Of a stretch of DNA of 64,000 nucleotides, positions 20,037 to 28,071 are shown piece by piece. Both the position numbers and the translations under genes were made by a program. This stretch comes from Streptomyces sp. B21-105 (GTDB lineage: Bacteria; Actinomycetota; Actinomycetes; Streptomycetales; Streptomycetaceae). Below the pieces are notes generated by a model that worked only from the letters and a program-made list of their open reading frames with translations, did not search any database and was not told the origin of the DNA. The DNA lies in assembly GCF_036898465.1 (NCBI RefSeq), contig NZ_JARUMJ010000001.1:1240001-1304000 (forward strand). Direction: 5' to 3'. How positions within the stretch are numbered: the first letter of the stretch is position 1; every line of letters starts with the position of its first letter.

Positions 20037-20933
20037 TCAGATACCGACGTGGTGGTGGGCCGCCCACGCCGCCGGGGCGCCCCCGTAGTGCTCACGGGCC
20101 CGTCGCGCCGTACGGGCCAGCGCGAGGGCCGGTTCGCCGCAGACGTCGTCCAGGGCTTCGTAGAACCCTCGGGCCGTCGCCTCGGCCGCGGCGTCCGGGA
20201 CCCTCCACAGCGTGCCGATCACGCCGGAGAAGCCGACGAGCAAAAACGCGGAGGTGAGGTGGATCGCCTCGTCGGCGAGGTGGCGAGGCGAATGCGCGCT
20301 CTCGCACGCCGACAGGTACGCGAGACGGCCCCAACCGCCTCGTTTCACGGCGATCTCCGCGAACGTCAGGTCGAGGTCGGGCAGCAGGAACCGGCTGTTG
20401 CCCGGGTCGTCGTGGTCCGCCACGGCGTGCAGAGCCAGAGGCAGGTGGGTGCAGGTGGTCAGCGCGTCGAGGAGGACGGCCCGCTCGCACGCGGCGAGGT
20501 CCAGTGGTTCGAGGCCGAAACGGTCCGCCGCCACCCGGACCTCGCGGCGCGCGGCGGGCAACTCCGGCAGGCCCGGCCGGTGTGCGTCCGCGTACACGAC
20601 GGCCGCCCTCGCGCGGTCCGGCGCCGCACCGCGGGCCCGCGCGTGGTGCAGGGTGGTCACCGTCGGCGTGTACGAGGACACCGTGCGGTCCACCAGCGAC
20701 TCCGGGAGGCCCGTGCCGCCCGCCACCGGCTCCGCTGCGTCCTGGGCGGCGGTCGCGGCGTGCAGCGGCAGCCGGCACAGCGCCCCGGGCACCCACCAGA
20801 CCCTGGTGTCCGGATCCGTCACCCGCAGCTCTGCGAGGACCGGGGCGGCCACCTCCCGCCACAGGATCCGTTCACGCCGCTGATCGACGAGATCCTGCTC
20901 ATTGATCTGGACGCGACCAGGAAACAGCGCCAC
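20037..20933 (-). pseudogene. CHAT-domain gene truncated at its 5' end by an IS21-family relic
   Basis: Only the C-terminal CHAT domain survives: ILWREVAAPVLAELRV, VWWVPGALCRLPLHAA, RTVSSYTPTV, His169 in LALHAVADHDD and Cys210 in AYLSACESAHSP, then DEAIHLTSAFLLVGFSGVIGTLW. The TPR region expected before it is missing. The apparent first 20 or so residues (MALFPGRVQINEQDLVDQRR) are not CHAT sequence at all: they are the antisense reading of an istA transposase fragment joined at about 20865. The catalytic pair is intact, but the protein has no natural N-terminus or convincing ribosome site. It shares its style with the complete TPR-CHAT gene at 6919. Confidence 0.75.
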
Positions 20934-21010
20934 ACCGTCACCCCGGATCTACCGCCGTCTGATCGACGAGCACTCCTCGTCCGAGGCGTTGACCACTGGA
21001 ACCCGCACCG
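20865..21010 (+). mobile_element. IS21-family transposase (IstA) internal fragment
   Basis: The plus strand reads DPFTPLIDEILLIDLDATRK, then QRHTVT, one extra base, and RIYRRLIDEHSSSEA. This corresponds to the IstA segment between the helix-turn-helix and the DDE domain (usual form: PVIDxxLxADLDAPRKQRHT, then RIxxRLxDEH). The catalytic domain and istB are absent and one frameshift is present, so the piece is inert. It joins the CHAT gene directly at about 20865. Confidence 0.65.
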
Positions 21011-21074
21011 ATGAGAGGGCGCAAGCGTCCTGCGAGCAAACGCGCGGTCCGGCCAGGGACTGAGAGTCCGGTGT

Positions 21075-21830
21075 TTATACCTTGCTCGCGACCACCATGT
21101 AGTTCTCGGCCTCAAGATCGAACGTGCTCAGTTCCGTTTGGAGTCCGACCCGGTGCAGCTCGACTTCGAGTTCCTCGTACCGGTAGGGCCAGCAGGACAG
21201 CAGTTCCGAGCGGACAAGAACCAACCCGGTCGCATCAACTTGCGCGATCGCAATCTCGATGTGGTGCTCCTCCTCCCAATGCGGCGCAATCTCCCATCGG
21301 TAGACCACGACAGCATCGCGACCGTTCCGGCGGACGAGTCGGTCACTGATCTCCAGCCGGGAACCTCTGGCCCTCACGAGTTCCCACGTGCGGGATGTGA
21401 GTACCAAGCGCCCGCCGGGGCGCAGAAGCCGTGACATCGACTCCAGGGCAGCACCCCTGCCTGTCGCGCCCGCGGCATGGTGAAGCGAGTTGCCAACGCA
21501 GAACACCATGTCGAACGTGTTGTCCTGGAAATGGTCGGGCAACTCTTCCCAGTTCGCCCGTACGGGCCGGACGGATGCCCCGAACTCCTCAGACAATTCT
21601 GCAGTCCGACGAACCATCGCCTCGTTGGCGTCAGTTGCGACAACCTGCATGCCACGACCGGCGAGGCCAACCGCCAACTGTCCGGTTCCGCACGAACAGT
21701 CGAGGACGTGAGCGTTCGACGGCAGGAGATTGAGGACGTCGTCGAACGACGCAGCGAACTCGGCTGGAGGCAACTTTGCATCCGAGATGAGCCATTCGTA
21801 CACCTCGGCAAGCACGTCATAGCCTGTCAC
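21075..21830 (-). CDS. Class I SAM-dependent methyltransferase
   Basis: 251 residues from a GTG at 21830, preferred because GGAGG lies eight bases upstream; a start at 21848 would add six residues. Rossmann motif I is VLDCSCGTGQLAVGLA, with the acidic end of strand 2 at VVATDANEAMV, motif IV FDMVFCVGNSLHH and a post-IV block LLRPGGRLVLTSRTWE. The closest general type is the Methyltransf_25/11 group of small-molecule methyltransferases; the substrate is unknown. It stands alone between IS relics (istA on one side, IS1380 on the other), so it may have arrived as passenger DNA. Confidence 0.85.
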   Translation of the reverse strand: MTGYDVLAEVYEWLISDAKLPPAEFAASFDDVLNLLPSNAHVLDCSCGTGQLAVGLAGRGMQVVATDANEAMVRRTAELSEEFGASVRPVRANWEELPDHFQDNTFDMVFCVGNSLHHAAGATGRGAALESMSRLLRPGGRLVLTSRTWELVRARGSRLEISDRLVRRNGRDAVVVYRWEIAPHWEEEHHIEIAIAQVDATGLVLVRSELLSCWPYRYEELEVELHRVGLQTELSTFDLEAENYMVVASKV

Positions 21831-21931
21831 AACCACTACCTCCGTCACGCGGCAGACTCACGGTAGGACGTCAGTCCATCAGCGGAGCAAGCCGGGCACC
21901 AATGGATTTCGCAAGGATGGGTGTGTCAACT

Positions 21932-22470
21932 TAACCTCGATCGTTCATGAGTCCCCGTGAGTTTGCCGGCGGGGACTCTGTGTTCGTGGGGTGCGGTCTT
22001 TTCGGGGGCTGGGGCAGGCTGAGGGTCCGGCTGTCGGGTCGGGTGGGCGCCGGGTTCCACTTCACCGGTGTGATGGAGCGGGTTGTTGGGACGGTCGAAG
22101 CGGCTGGTCAGCCCGGAGCTTCTTGGGTTCCCAGCGGCGGGTCTTGCCGGTCAGGGCGAGCATCGGCATCCAGGCGAGGAGGTCGAGCATGAGGGAGACG
22201 ATCTCCAGCCAGATCCGGTTCTGGGCTGTGTCGTGCAGTGGCAGGTTGCGCAGACCGGTGTCGCGGGCGTTTCGGATACGGTCCTCGCAGCGGGCCCGCC
22301 GTCGGTGACGCAGTTCGAGGTCGGCGAGCTGGCCGCCTTTGGTGTTGGTCGCGAAGCAGGTCAGCCGCAGTCCGTCGAGGTCGGTGAAGCGCAACTGGGC
22401 ACCAGGGTGCGGGCGTTCCTTGCGGACGATCAGCCGCATACCCTTGGGCCAGGTGCTCAGGTCGGGCATG
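21932..22470 (-). mobile_element. IS1380-family transposase, C-terminal fragment and terminal end
   Basis: The minus strand from about 22469 reads GMRLIVRKERPHPGAQLRFT, LDGLRLTCFATNT, LADLELRHRRRARCEDRIRN and NLPLHDTAQNRIWLEIVSLM, the C-terminal third of IS1380-type DDE transposases. The frame is lost after WEPKKLRA, and the rest runs to the typical GGGGACTCATGAACGATCGA end of the element near 21932. The N-terminal two thirds and the other terminal repeat are missing: the fragment abuts an IS3 fragment at about 22475. Confidence 0.8.
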
Positions 22471-23015
22471 TTGAAGTTTCCCCGTGATCTCGGGCACGTT
22501 GTTGTTGCGCCGCGAGGGCTTGGTCTTGCCAGTAGCGCAGGCGTGTTTCGTGGGGCGTGAGGTAACCCCAGTGGATGTGCTTGCGCAGGCGGCGTCTGTT
22601 GTAGAAGGTCTCGACGAAGTCGAAGATGTCGGCGCGGGCGGTGGCGCGGTCGGGCCAGAAGCGGGTGCCGATCTCCTCTTTGAGTACGGCCCAGAGGCTC
22701 TTTGCGGCGGCGTTGTCGAAGCAGCTCCCGGTCCGGCCCATGCTCTGCCGGTATCCCAACTTGTTGATTCTGTCGCGGAGTTGTCCGGAGGTGTATACCG
22801 ATCCGCGGTCGCTGTGGATCACGCAGCCGGGTTCCAGGCGGCCCGGTGCGGCAGCCATGTCGAGGGCGTCGACGACGAGTTCAGCGCGATGGTGGTCGGC
22901 CATCGAGTACCCGATGACCTCGCGCGTGGCCAGGTCCAGCCACGAGGCGAGGTAGAGCCGGCCCTCGGCCGTGGGGATGTAGGTGACGTCCCCGACGATC
23001 GCCAGTCTTCCCCGC
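22457..23015 (-). mobile_element. IS3-family OrfB transposase fragment with mutated catalytic Glu
   Basis: The integrase core reads VGDVTYIPTAEGRLYLASW (first Asp), CVIHSDRGSVYTSGQL (second Asp) and CFDNAAAKSLWAVLKEEIG. In IS3 transposases the last string is AAAESFW, whose Glu is the third catalytic acid. Here codon 22700-22702 is AAG (Lys), a single G-to-A change, so the DDE triad is broken. The C-terminus with FYNRRRLRKHIHWGYLTP is complete and stops at 22457. The helix-turn-helix OrfA and the start of OrfB are missing upstream of about 23015. Confidence 0.82.
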
Positions 23016-23205
23016 AGCGGTCCGCTTTGGCTCCCATCCGGAATTCTCCGACAAACACCCTCGGTCACCCCCACGACCGTTCGGGGGTCGGAGGCCGGCA
23101 CGATTCTGCGCCCCGGCACCGCACGCGGCGGTCCGGCCGGGTCGGCTGCGCCTTCCGGTCGGGTCGGGGGGCGTTAATTCGCGTGCGCCCGCCCGCCGCA
23201 CCGAC

Positions 23206-23211
23206 TAGCGT
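23206..23211 (+). promoter_or_regulatory. Possible -10 hexamer TAGCGT
   Basis: TAGCGT fits the common Streptomyces -10 form (TAGnnT). A transcript starting about seven bases later would begin at roughly 23218, exactly at the foot of the 12-bp inverted repeat described next. No convincing -35 was found at the right distance. Confidence 0.35.
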
Positions 23212-23218
23212 GCTTGTT

Positions 23219-23305
23219 CGACGCCTTCCGATGCGCTGTGCCCCGGTTACTTCATATCTGACGCGCAACACCACCCCGGTGCCACTACTGATCTCGGAAG
23301 GCGTC
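23219..23305 (+). ncRNA. Candidate Y RNA (or structured leader) upstream of the Ro60 gene
   Basis: A perfect 12-bp inverted repeat, GACGCCTTCCGA at 23220-23231 and TCGGAAGGCGTC at 23294-23305, encloses 62 bases with smaller inner helices (TGCGC 23232-23236 with GCGCA 23263-23267; CACC/GGTG near 23270-23282). Y RNAs have this plan: a terminal stem that binds Ro, made from the two ends, enclosing a folded module, and in bacteria they are often encoded next to the Ro gene. The repeat ends 39 bases before the TROVE start. It could instead be a regulatory 5' leader of that mRNA. No tRNA-like T-arm was clearly recognised. Confidence 0.4.
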
Positions 23306-23344
23306 TCTCCTTCTTTCCGGAACGTCTCCCAAGGGACCTTCTGC

Positions 23345-25057
23345 ATGCCCCATTTCAACCGTCAGCGGGCCAAGTCCGAAGCCAGGAGAGAGATCCAGGC
23401 GGAAATACCGGGCCTGACCGCAGGCGGAGCGACGTCGTCGCTCTCCACCCACGGCCGGTGGCCGCTCCCGCCGTCCGCCACCACACGCACCCTGCGGCAC
23501 CCGCCCGCCCTCCGGCCTCACACCCGCATCACCAACCACCGGGGCGGCTCCGGTTACGCCCGCACCCCGAAGGCGGAACTCTTCCTGCTGGCCATGGCCG
23601 ACATGGTCGGCCACCACAGCTTCTACGAGGACGCCGTCGCTCGCGACCAGCGCTACGAGCAGCTGGTGCGCACACTCGCCGTCAGCGACCCCGAGTGGAC
23701 CCTCGGCCTGCTGGGCTGGCTGCGCACCGAGGCCCACATGCGCACCGCCTCCCTCGTGGGCGCGGCCGAGTTCGTGCGGGCCAGGCTGGACGCGGGAGCC
23801 GTCGGCTTCTCACGGCAGGCCGTCGCCGTCGTACTCCAACGAGCCGACGAGCCGGGCGAGTTGCTCGCGTACTGGATCTCCCGGCACGGGCGGAGACTCC
23901 CGCAGCCGCTCAAGCGCGGGATCGCCGACGCCGTACGCCGTCTCTACACCGGGCGCGCGCTCCTCAAGTACGACACCGCCTCGCACGCCTACCGCTTCAG
24001 TGACGTCATCGAACTCACCCACCCCTTTCCCGACCCCCGGCGTCCCTGGCAGGGCGACCTGTTCAGGTATGCGATCGACCGCCGCCATCACCCCGACCGT
24101 GCCCTGCCCCCGCCCGGCGAGACGCTGCTCGCCGCACACCGCGAGCTGATGGCCGTACCGGTCGAGGAGCGGTACGCCCTGGTGACCGCGCGGGGCGGCG
24201 CCGAGCGGCTGAAGTCGGCCGGGATGACCTGGGAGTCGGTCGCGGGCTGGCTGCAGCGGCCGCTCGACGCGGCGGTGTGGGAGGCCCTGGTTCCCTCGAT
24301 GGGGGCCATGGCCCTCGTACGCAACCTGCGCAATCTCGACCTGGCCGGCGTGAGCGACGAGGTCTCCGCCGAGGTGTCCGCACGGATCTCCAGCCCGGAC
24401 GAGGTGCGCCGCTCACGCCAGTTCCCGTTCCGCTACCTGGCCGCCCACCGCAACGCGCCCTCGCGCCGTTGGGAGGCGGCTCTGGAGGCGGCCCTCGGGC
24501 ACTCCCTCGCCAACGTCCCCGAACTGTCCGGCCGCACACTGGTCCTGGTGGACCGGTCGGGCTCGATGTTCGACCGGCCCAGCGAGCACACCCACCTCAA
24601 CCGGGCCGATACGGCGGCGATCTTCGGCACGGCGATCGCACTGCGCGCCGAGCGGGCGGACCTGGTGGAGTTCGGGACCGACAGCCGTCGCGTCGAACTC
24701 ACCCCGGGTGAGCCCGTGCTGCGCGTCCTGGACCGCTTCCACAACCTCGGCGGCACCAACACGGCCGCTGCGCTCAAACAGCACTACGACCGGCACGACC
24801 GGGTGATCCTGGTGACCGACGAACAGACCGGGGTGACTTGGTGGTCCAACCCGTTGCAGCGGATCCCTTTCCATATCCCCGTCTACACCTGGAACCTGGC
24901 CGGCTACGCCCCGGCCCACGCCCCGGCCGGCCCGCACCACCACACCTTCGGCGGCCTGAGCGACGCCGCGTTCCGCCTGATCCCCCTCATCGAAGCCGGC
25001 CGGGACGCCACGTGGCCGTGGACAACGGGAACGACGGGGACGACGGGAACGCTCTGA
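23345..25057 (+). CDS. TROVE-domain Ro60-like RNA-binding protein
   Basis: 570 residues. The HEAT-repeat TROVE ring (about 55-390) contains ELFLLAMADMVGHHSFYED, WTLGLLGWLRTEAHMRTASL and YWISRHGRRLPQPLKRGIAD. It is followed by a vWA domain (about 395-545) with the MIDAS motif DRSGSMFD (Asp403) and VILVTDEQTGVTWW. Ro60 proteins bind misfolded RNAs through the ring and Y RNA on its outer face; in bacteria they assist RNA decay or ligation during stress. AAGGGA precedes the ATG at 23345; the frame is open much further upstream through IS DNA, but that part is not TROVE sequence. The C-terminal tail is a 9-base repeat coding TGTTGTTGT. The candidate Y RNA lies directly upstream. Confidence 0.93.
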   Translation: MPHFNRQRAKSEARREIQAEIPGLTAGGATSSLSTHGRWPLPPSATTRTLRHPPALRPHTRITNHRGGSGYARTPKAELFLLAMADMVGHHSFYEDAVARDQRYEQLVRTLAVSDPEWTLGLLGWLRTEAHMRTASLVGAAEFVRARLDAGAVGFSRQAVAVVLQRADEPGELLAYWISRHGRRLPQPLKRGIADAVRRLYTGRALLKYDTASHAYRFSDVIELTHPFPDPRRPWQGDLFRYAIDRRHHPDRALPPPGETLLAAHRELMAVPVEERYALVTARGGAERLKSAGMTWESVAGWLQRPLDAAVWEALVPSMGAMALVRNLRNLDLAGVSDEVSAEVSARISSPDEVRRSRQFPFRYLAAHRNAPSRRWEAALEAALGHSLANVPELSGRTLVLVDRSGSMFDRPSEHTHLNRADTAAIFGTAIALRAERADLVEFGTDSRRVELTPGEPVLRVLDRFHNLGGTNTAAALKQHYDRHDRVILVTDEQTGVTWWSNPLQRIPFHIPVYTWNLAGYAPAHAPAGPHHHTFGGLSDAAFRLIPLIEAGRDATWPWTTGTTGTTGTL

Positions 25058-25147
25058 CTTCGTGGTCCCCGTCTTCGCCGTCCTCCACGTCGCCGACCTG
25101 CGCCTTCTGCCGCACTGTCTGCCGCGTCCTCGCAACGGCGCCCCGTC

Positions 25148-25876
25148 TCAGGCGTCCCGTCGCCGTATCCGCCAAGCCCCGGCCGCGACCGCCGTCGCCG
25201 TCCACAGGGCGGTCACCCCGAGTCCCTGCCACGGACCCGGCGCACCGTCCGTCGCCGAGTGCAACACCGCTTGGCCGGCCCGGTCGGGCAGGAAGTCGGC
25301 GACGGTGCCGGACAGGTCGCCGATGACGAAGGACACGATCAGCAGGGAGGGCAGGAGAAGGGCGAGCGCCGCTGTTCCGCTGCGCAGGACGGCCGTCAGG
25401 CCCGCGGCGAACAGAGCCATGAGGGTGAGGTAGACGGCGCAGCCGAGCACACCGCGCAGGCATGCCGCCCGGCTCAGCTCGTTCGCCTTGTCTCCCAACA
25501 TCGCGCTGCCCACGGCGAGGGTGACGAGGCCGGTGACCAGGCCCACGGCGAGGACCGGCAGGGCGATCGCGGTCAGCTTGGCGGCGAACCAGCGGCCGCG
25601 GTGCGGCACTGCGGCCAGTGACATCCGCAGTGCCCCGTCGCGGAACTCGTCGGCCACGGCCGTGGTCCCGAAGGCGATGGCGGCGATCTGTCCGAAGGTC
25701 ACGCCGAAGAACACGGAGCGGAGCGGGTCGGCGTCGTCGCCGTCGGTGTCGAGTCCGGCGAGGGCCGAGAAGACCACCGTGGCGGCCACGGTCGCGCACA
25801 ACGCGCCGATCAGCGACCGCAGCGTACGGATCTTGATCCACTCGGCGTGGAGAGCGGGTGTGAACGCCATGGTCAT
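25148..25876 (-). CDS. ABC-2-type transporter permease
   Basis: 242 residues with six hydrophobic segments; the N-terminal AEWIKIRTLRSLI and AVADEFRDGALRMSLAAVPHRGRWFAAK strings are typical of ABC-2 permeases of the NatB/bacitracin-export type. The ATG at 25876 has GGGAGG before it and overlaps the ATPase stop by four bases (ATGA), so the two are translationally coupled. It forms the membrane part of an exporter whose ATPase is encoded just upstream on the same strand; the substrate is unknown. The downstream gap to the TROVE gene is only 90 bases and convergent. Confidence 0.9.
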   Translation of the reverse strand: MTMAFTPALHAEWIKIRTLRSLIGALCATVAATVVFSALAGLDTDGDDADPLRSVFFGVTFGQIAAIAFGTTAVADEFRDGALRMSLAAVPHRGRWFAAKLTAIALPVLAVGLVTGLVTLAVGSAMLGDKANELSRAACLRGVLGCAVYLTLMALFAAGLTAVLRSGTAALALLLPSLLIVSFVIGDLSGTVADFLPDRAGQAVLHSATDGAPGPWQGLGVTALWTATAVAAGAWRIRRRDA

Positions 25877-26793
25877 GCCTCCCGGGCCGGGGCCGCGAAC
25901 TCGGTGTGCGCGGCGGTCAGATCGAGGTAGGCCTCCTCCAGCGTGCCGTCCTCCGCGGTCAGTTCGAGCAGAGCCACCCCCGCGCCGGAGAGCAGGGGGC
26001 CGATGTCGTCCACACGGGCGTGGTGCACGGTCCAGTGCCCGTCCGCGTGTCGCAGGGCATCGTGACCGTGCCGGGCGAGGACGTCGCGCAGGGCGTCGGG
26101 CGTCGTCGTGCGCAGGCGTACCCGTGGCTGCACGCGCGCGTCGATGAAGTCCCGCAGGGGGGTGTCCGCCAGCAGTCGGCCGTTGCCGAGGACGACGAGA
26201 TGGTCGGCGAAGGACGCCGTCTCGTTCATGAGGTGGCTGGAGACCAACACGGTGCGGCCCTCCCCGGCCAAGCGGCGCAGCAAGTCCCGTATCCAGACGA
26301 TGCCTTCGGGGTCGAGGCCGTTGGACGGCTCGTCGAGCAGCACCACTTCGGGGTCGCCGAGGAGGGCTGCGGCGATCCCGAGTCGCTGGCGCATCCCCAG
26401 CGAGTACATCCTCACGCGGCGTCGCGCGGCCGCAGCGAGCCCGGTCTCGTCCAGCACCGCCTCGACACGGCGGGCGGGGATGCGGTTGCTCGCCGCGAGG
26501 ACACGCAGATGGTCCCGTCCGGTGCGAGCGCCGTGCGCCGCCCCGGCATCGAGAAGCGCTCCGACGTGACGCAGGGGTTCCACCAGGGCCGTGTACGCCC
26601 GGCCGCCGATCGTGGCCGTGCCGGAGGTGGGCCGGTCGAGGCCGAGGACAAGGCGCAGCGTGGTGGACTTGCCTGCGCCGTTGGGTCCGAGGAAGCCCGT
26701 GACGCGGCCTGCCCGGACGCTGAAGGTGAGGTGGTCCACGGCCCGCCGGACGCCGTACTCCTTGGTGAGTCGGTGGACGTCGATACTGGTCAT
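25873..26793 (-). CDS. ABC transporter ATP-binding protein
   Basis: 306 residues. Walker A GPNGAGKST (about 35-43), the signature as YSLGMRQRLGIAAAL, Walker B VVLLDEPSNGLDPEG and the switch His in VSSHLMNE are all present. The C-terminal 90 residues form the accessory domain usual for ABC-2 exporters of the NodI/BcrA type. The start at ATG 26793 is where the family begins (MTSIDVHRLTKEYG). It is divergent from the sensor kinase at 26900, with 106 bases between them, suggesting that the two-component pair controls this transporter. Confidence 0.93.
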   Translation of the reverse strand: MTSIDVHRLTKEYGVRRAVDHLTFSVRAGRVTGFLGPNGAGKSTTLRLVLGLDRPTSGTATIGGRAYTALVEPLRHVGALLDAGAAHGARTGRDHLRVLAASNRIPARRVEAVLDETGLAAAARRRVRMYSLGMRQRLGIAAALLGDPEVVLLDEPSNGLDPEGIVWIRDLLRRLAGEGRTVLVSSHLMNETASFADHLVVLGNGRLLADTPLRDFIDARVQPRVRLRTTTPDALRDVLARHGHDALRHADGHWTVHHARVDDIGPLLSGAGVALLELTAEDGTLEEAYLDLTAAHTEFAAPAREA

Positions 26794-26899
26794 GGCACGA
26801 CTCTCGCCGGGCCAAGGGCGTCGGGCCTCCCCTCTCCGGGGAGAGGATCTCCCCCAGGCGGGGGAGGCCGTCGTCTCTGCCGACTGCCACGATGTCCCC

Positions 26900-28057
26900 A
26901 TGGGCCGCTACCTGCGCCCGCTGCTGCGGGGGACGACATACACGCGACTTCTGCACCTGTGGGTGCCGATGTTCCTCGTCAGCTTCTGGATGTTCATCGA
27001 TCCGTCACGGCCGTGGGCGCCGGCGGTGTTCCTCGTCCCGCTCGGGCTGATCCCGGCGGTGCGCACGGGTGAGGGAGCGCAGGCCCGCCTGCTGCTTGTG
27101 CCCGCCGACGCGCAGCCGGGTTTCTCGGTGGCGCCGTCGGCGACCTGGCGCGACCGGCTGCGTACGGTGGTGTGGCTGGAAGCGCGGATGGCGCTGGGCG
27201 CCGCGGCGATGTTCGCATGCGTCTGGTTGCCCACTCTCGTCTATGACCTGGTGATGCGTGCGGGCGGCCGCTCGTCGGCCGAGGTGCCCCTGCTCTCCGG
27301 CACGGCGACCGGCTGGTGGCTCGCCCTGCTCGTCCCCCTGCCTCTGATCGCCCTGTACGGCGTCGTGGTGGGCTTGGGCGAGCTGGCCACGGTGGTGGCA
27401 CGCGGACTGCTGGGGCCGTCGGCCGCCGAGCGGCTGGCCGCTTTGGAGGAACGCACCGAGCAACTGCTGGAGCGCAACCGCATCGCCCGCGAGCTGCATG
27501 ACTCCATCGGTCACGCGTTGACGGTGGCGGTGGTGCAGGCGGGCGCGGCCCGGACCGCGGGCGATCCCTCGTTCACCGACCACGCCTTGGCGGCCATCGA
27601 GGAGACCGGCCGGTCGGCTCTGACGGATCTGGAGCGGGTGTTGGGCGTGCTGCGGGAGCCCCGGCGTCCGGCGAGCGGCAGGCCCACCCTGAGCGAGGCC
27701 CACCGGCTGCTGGACTCGGCGAGGGCGTCCGGGGCGCAGATCGACGCGAAGGTGACCGGCCCCGTGGAGGCGGTGCCGGGGCTGGTGTCCCGTGAGGGCT
27801 ACCGCATCCTCCAGGAGGCCCTGACCAATGTGCTGCGGCACGCGGGAGCCGTCCCGGTCGCCGTCCGCGTCGACGTCGGCGGTGGACTCCTCAGGCTGGA
27901 GGTCCGCAATCCCCTGACGGCGATCACACCCGGCGGCCCGGGGTCAGGCAGCGGACTGCGCGGCATGCGCGAGCGGGCGGCGCTGCTGGGCGGACGCGCC
28001 TCTACCGGACCTGCCGCGGGCGAGTGGCGGATCCGGGCGGAACTGCCGCTGAGTTGA
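26900..28057 (+). CDS. NarL-type sensor histidine kinase
   Basis: 385 residues. The N-terminal half holds about four membrane helices (LWVPMFLVSFWMFI, AVFLVPLGLIPAV, ALGAAAMFACVWLPTLVYDL, WLALLVPLPLIALYGVVVGL). Then comes a short coiled coil and the phosphoacceptor motif IARELHDSIGHALTVAVV with His200. The HATPase domain shows ILQEALTNVLRHAGAVPV and a glycine-rich SGSGLRGMRERAALLGG. There is no periplasmic sensor. It overlaps no gene and is followed after 14 bases by its response regulator. The likely target is the divergent ABC-2 exporter. Confidence 0.92.
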   Translation: MGRYLRPLLRGTTYTRLLHLWVPMFLVSFWMFIDPSRPWAPAVFLVPLGLIPAVRTGEGAQARLLLVPADAQPGFSVAPSATWRDRLRTVVWLEARMALGAAAMFACVWLPTLVYDLVMRAGGRSSAEVPLLSGTATGWWLALLVPLPLIALYGVVVGLGELATVVARGLLGPSAAERLAALEERTEQLLERNRIARELHDSIGHALTVAVVQAGAARTAGDPSFTDHALAAIEETGRSALTDLERVLGVLREPRRPASGRPTLSEAHRLLDSARASGAQIDAKVTGPVEAVPGLVSREGYRILQEALTNVLRHAGAVPVAVRVDVGGGLLRLEVRNPLTAITPGGPGSGSGLRGMRERAALLGGRASTGPAAGEWRIRAELPLS

Positions 28058-28071
28058 CTTACGCTGGCCGG

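Noticed and set aside
22484..23119. Active IS3 element
   Set aside because: No OrfA, no 5' end of OrfB, a catalytic Glu-to-Lys change and an abutting foreign IS fragment.
23016..23344. N-terminal extension of the TROVE protein (frame open from 22484)
   Set aside because: The extension runs through IS3 antisense and non-coding DNA; TROVE-like sequence begins after ATG 23345, which has AAGGGA upstream.
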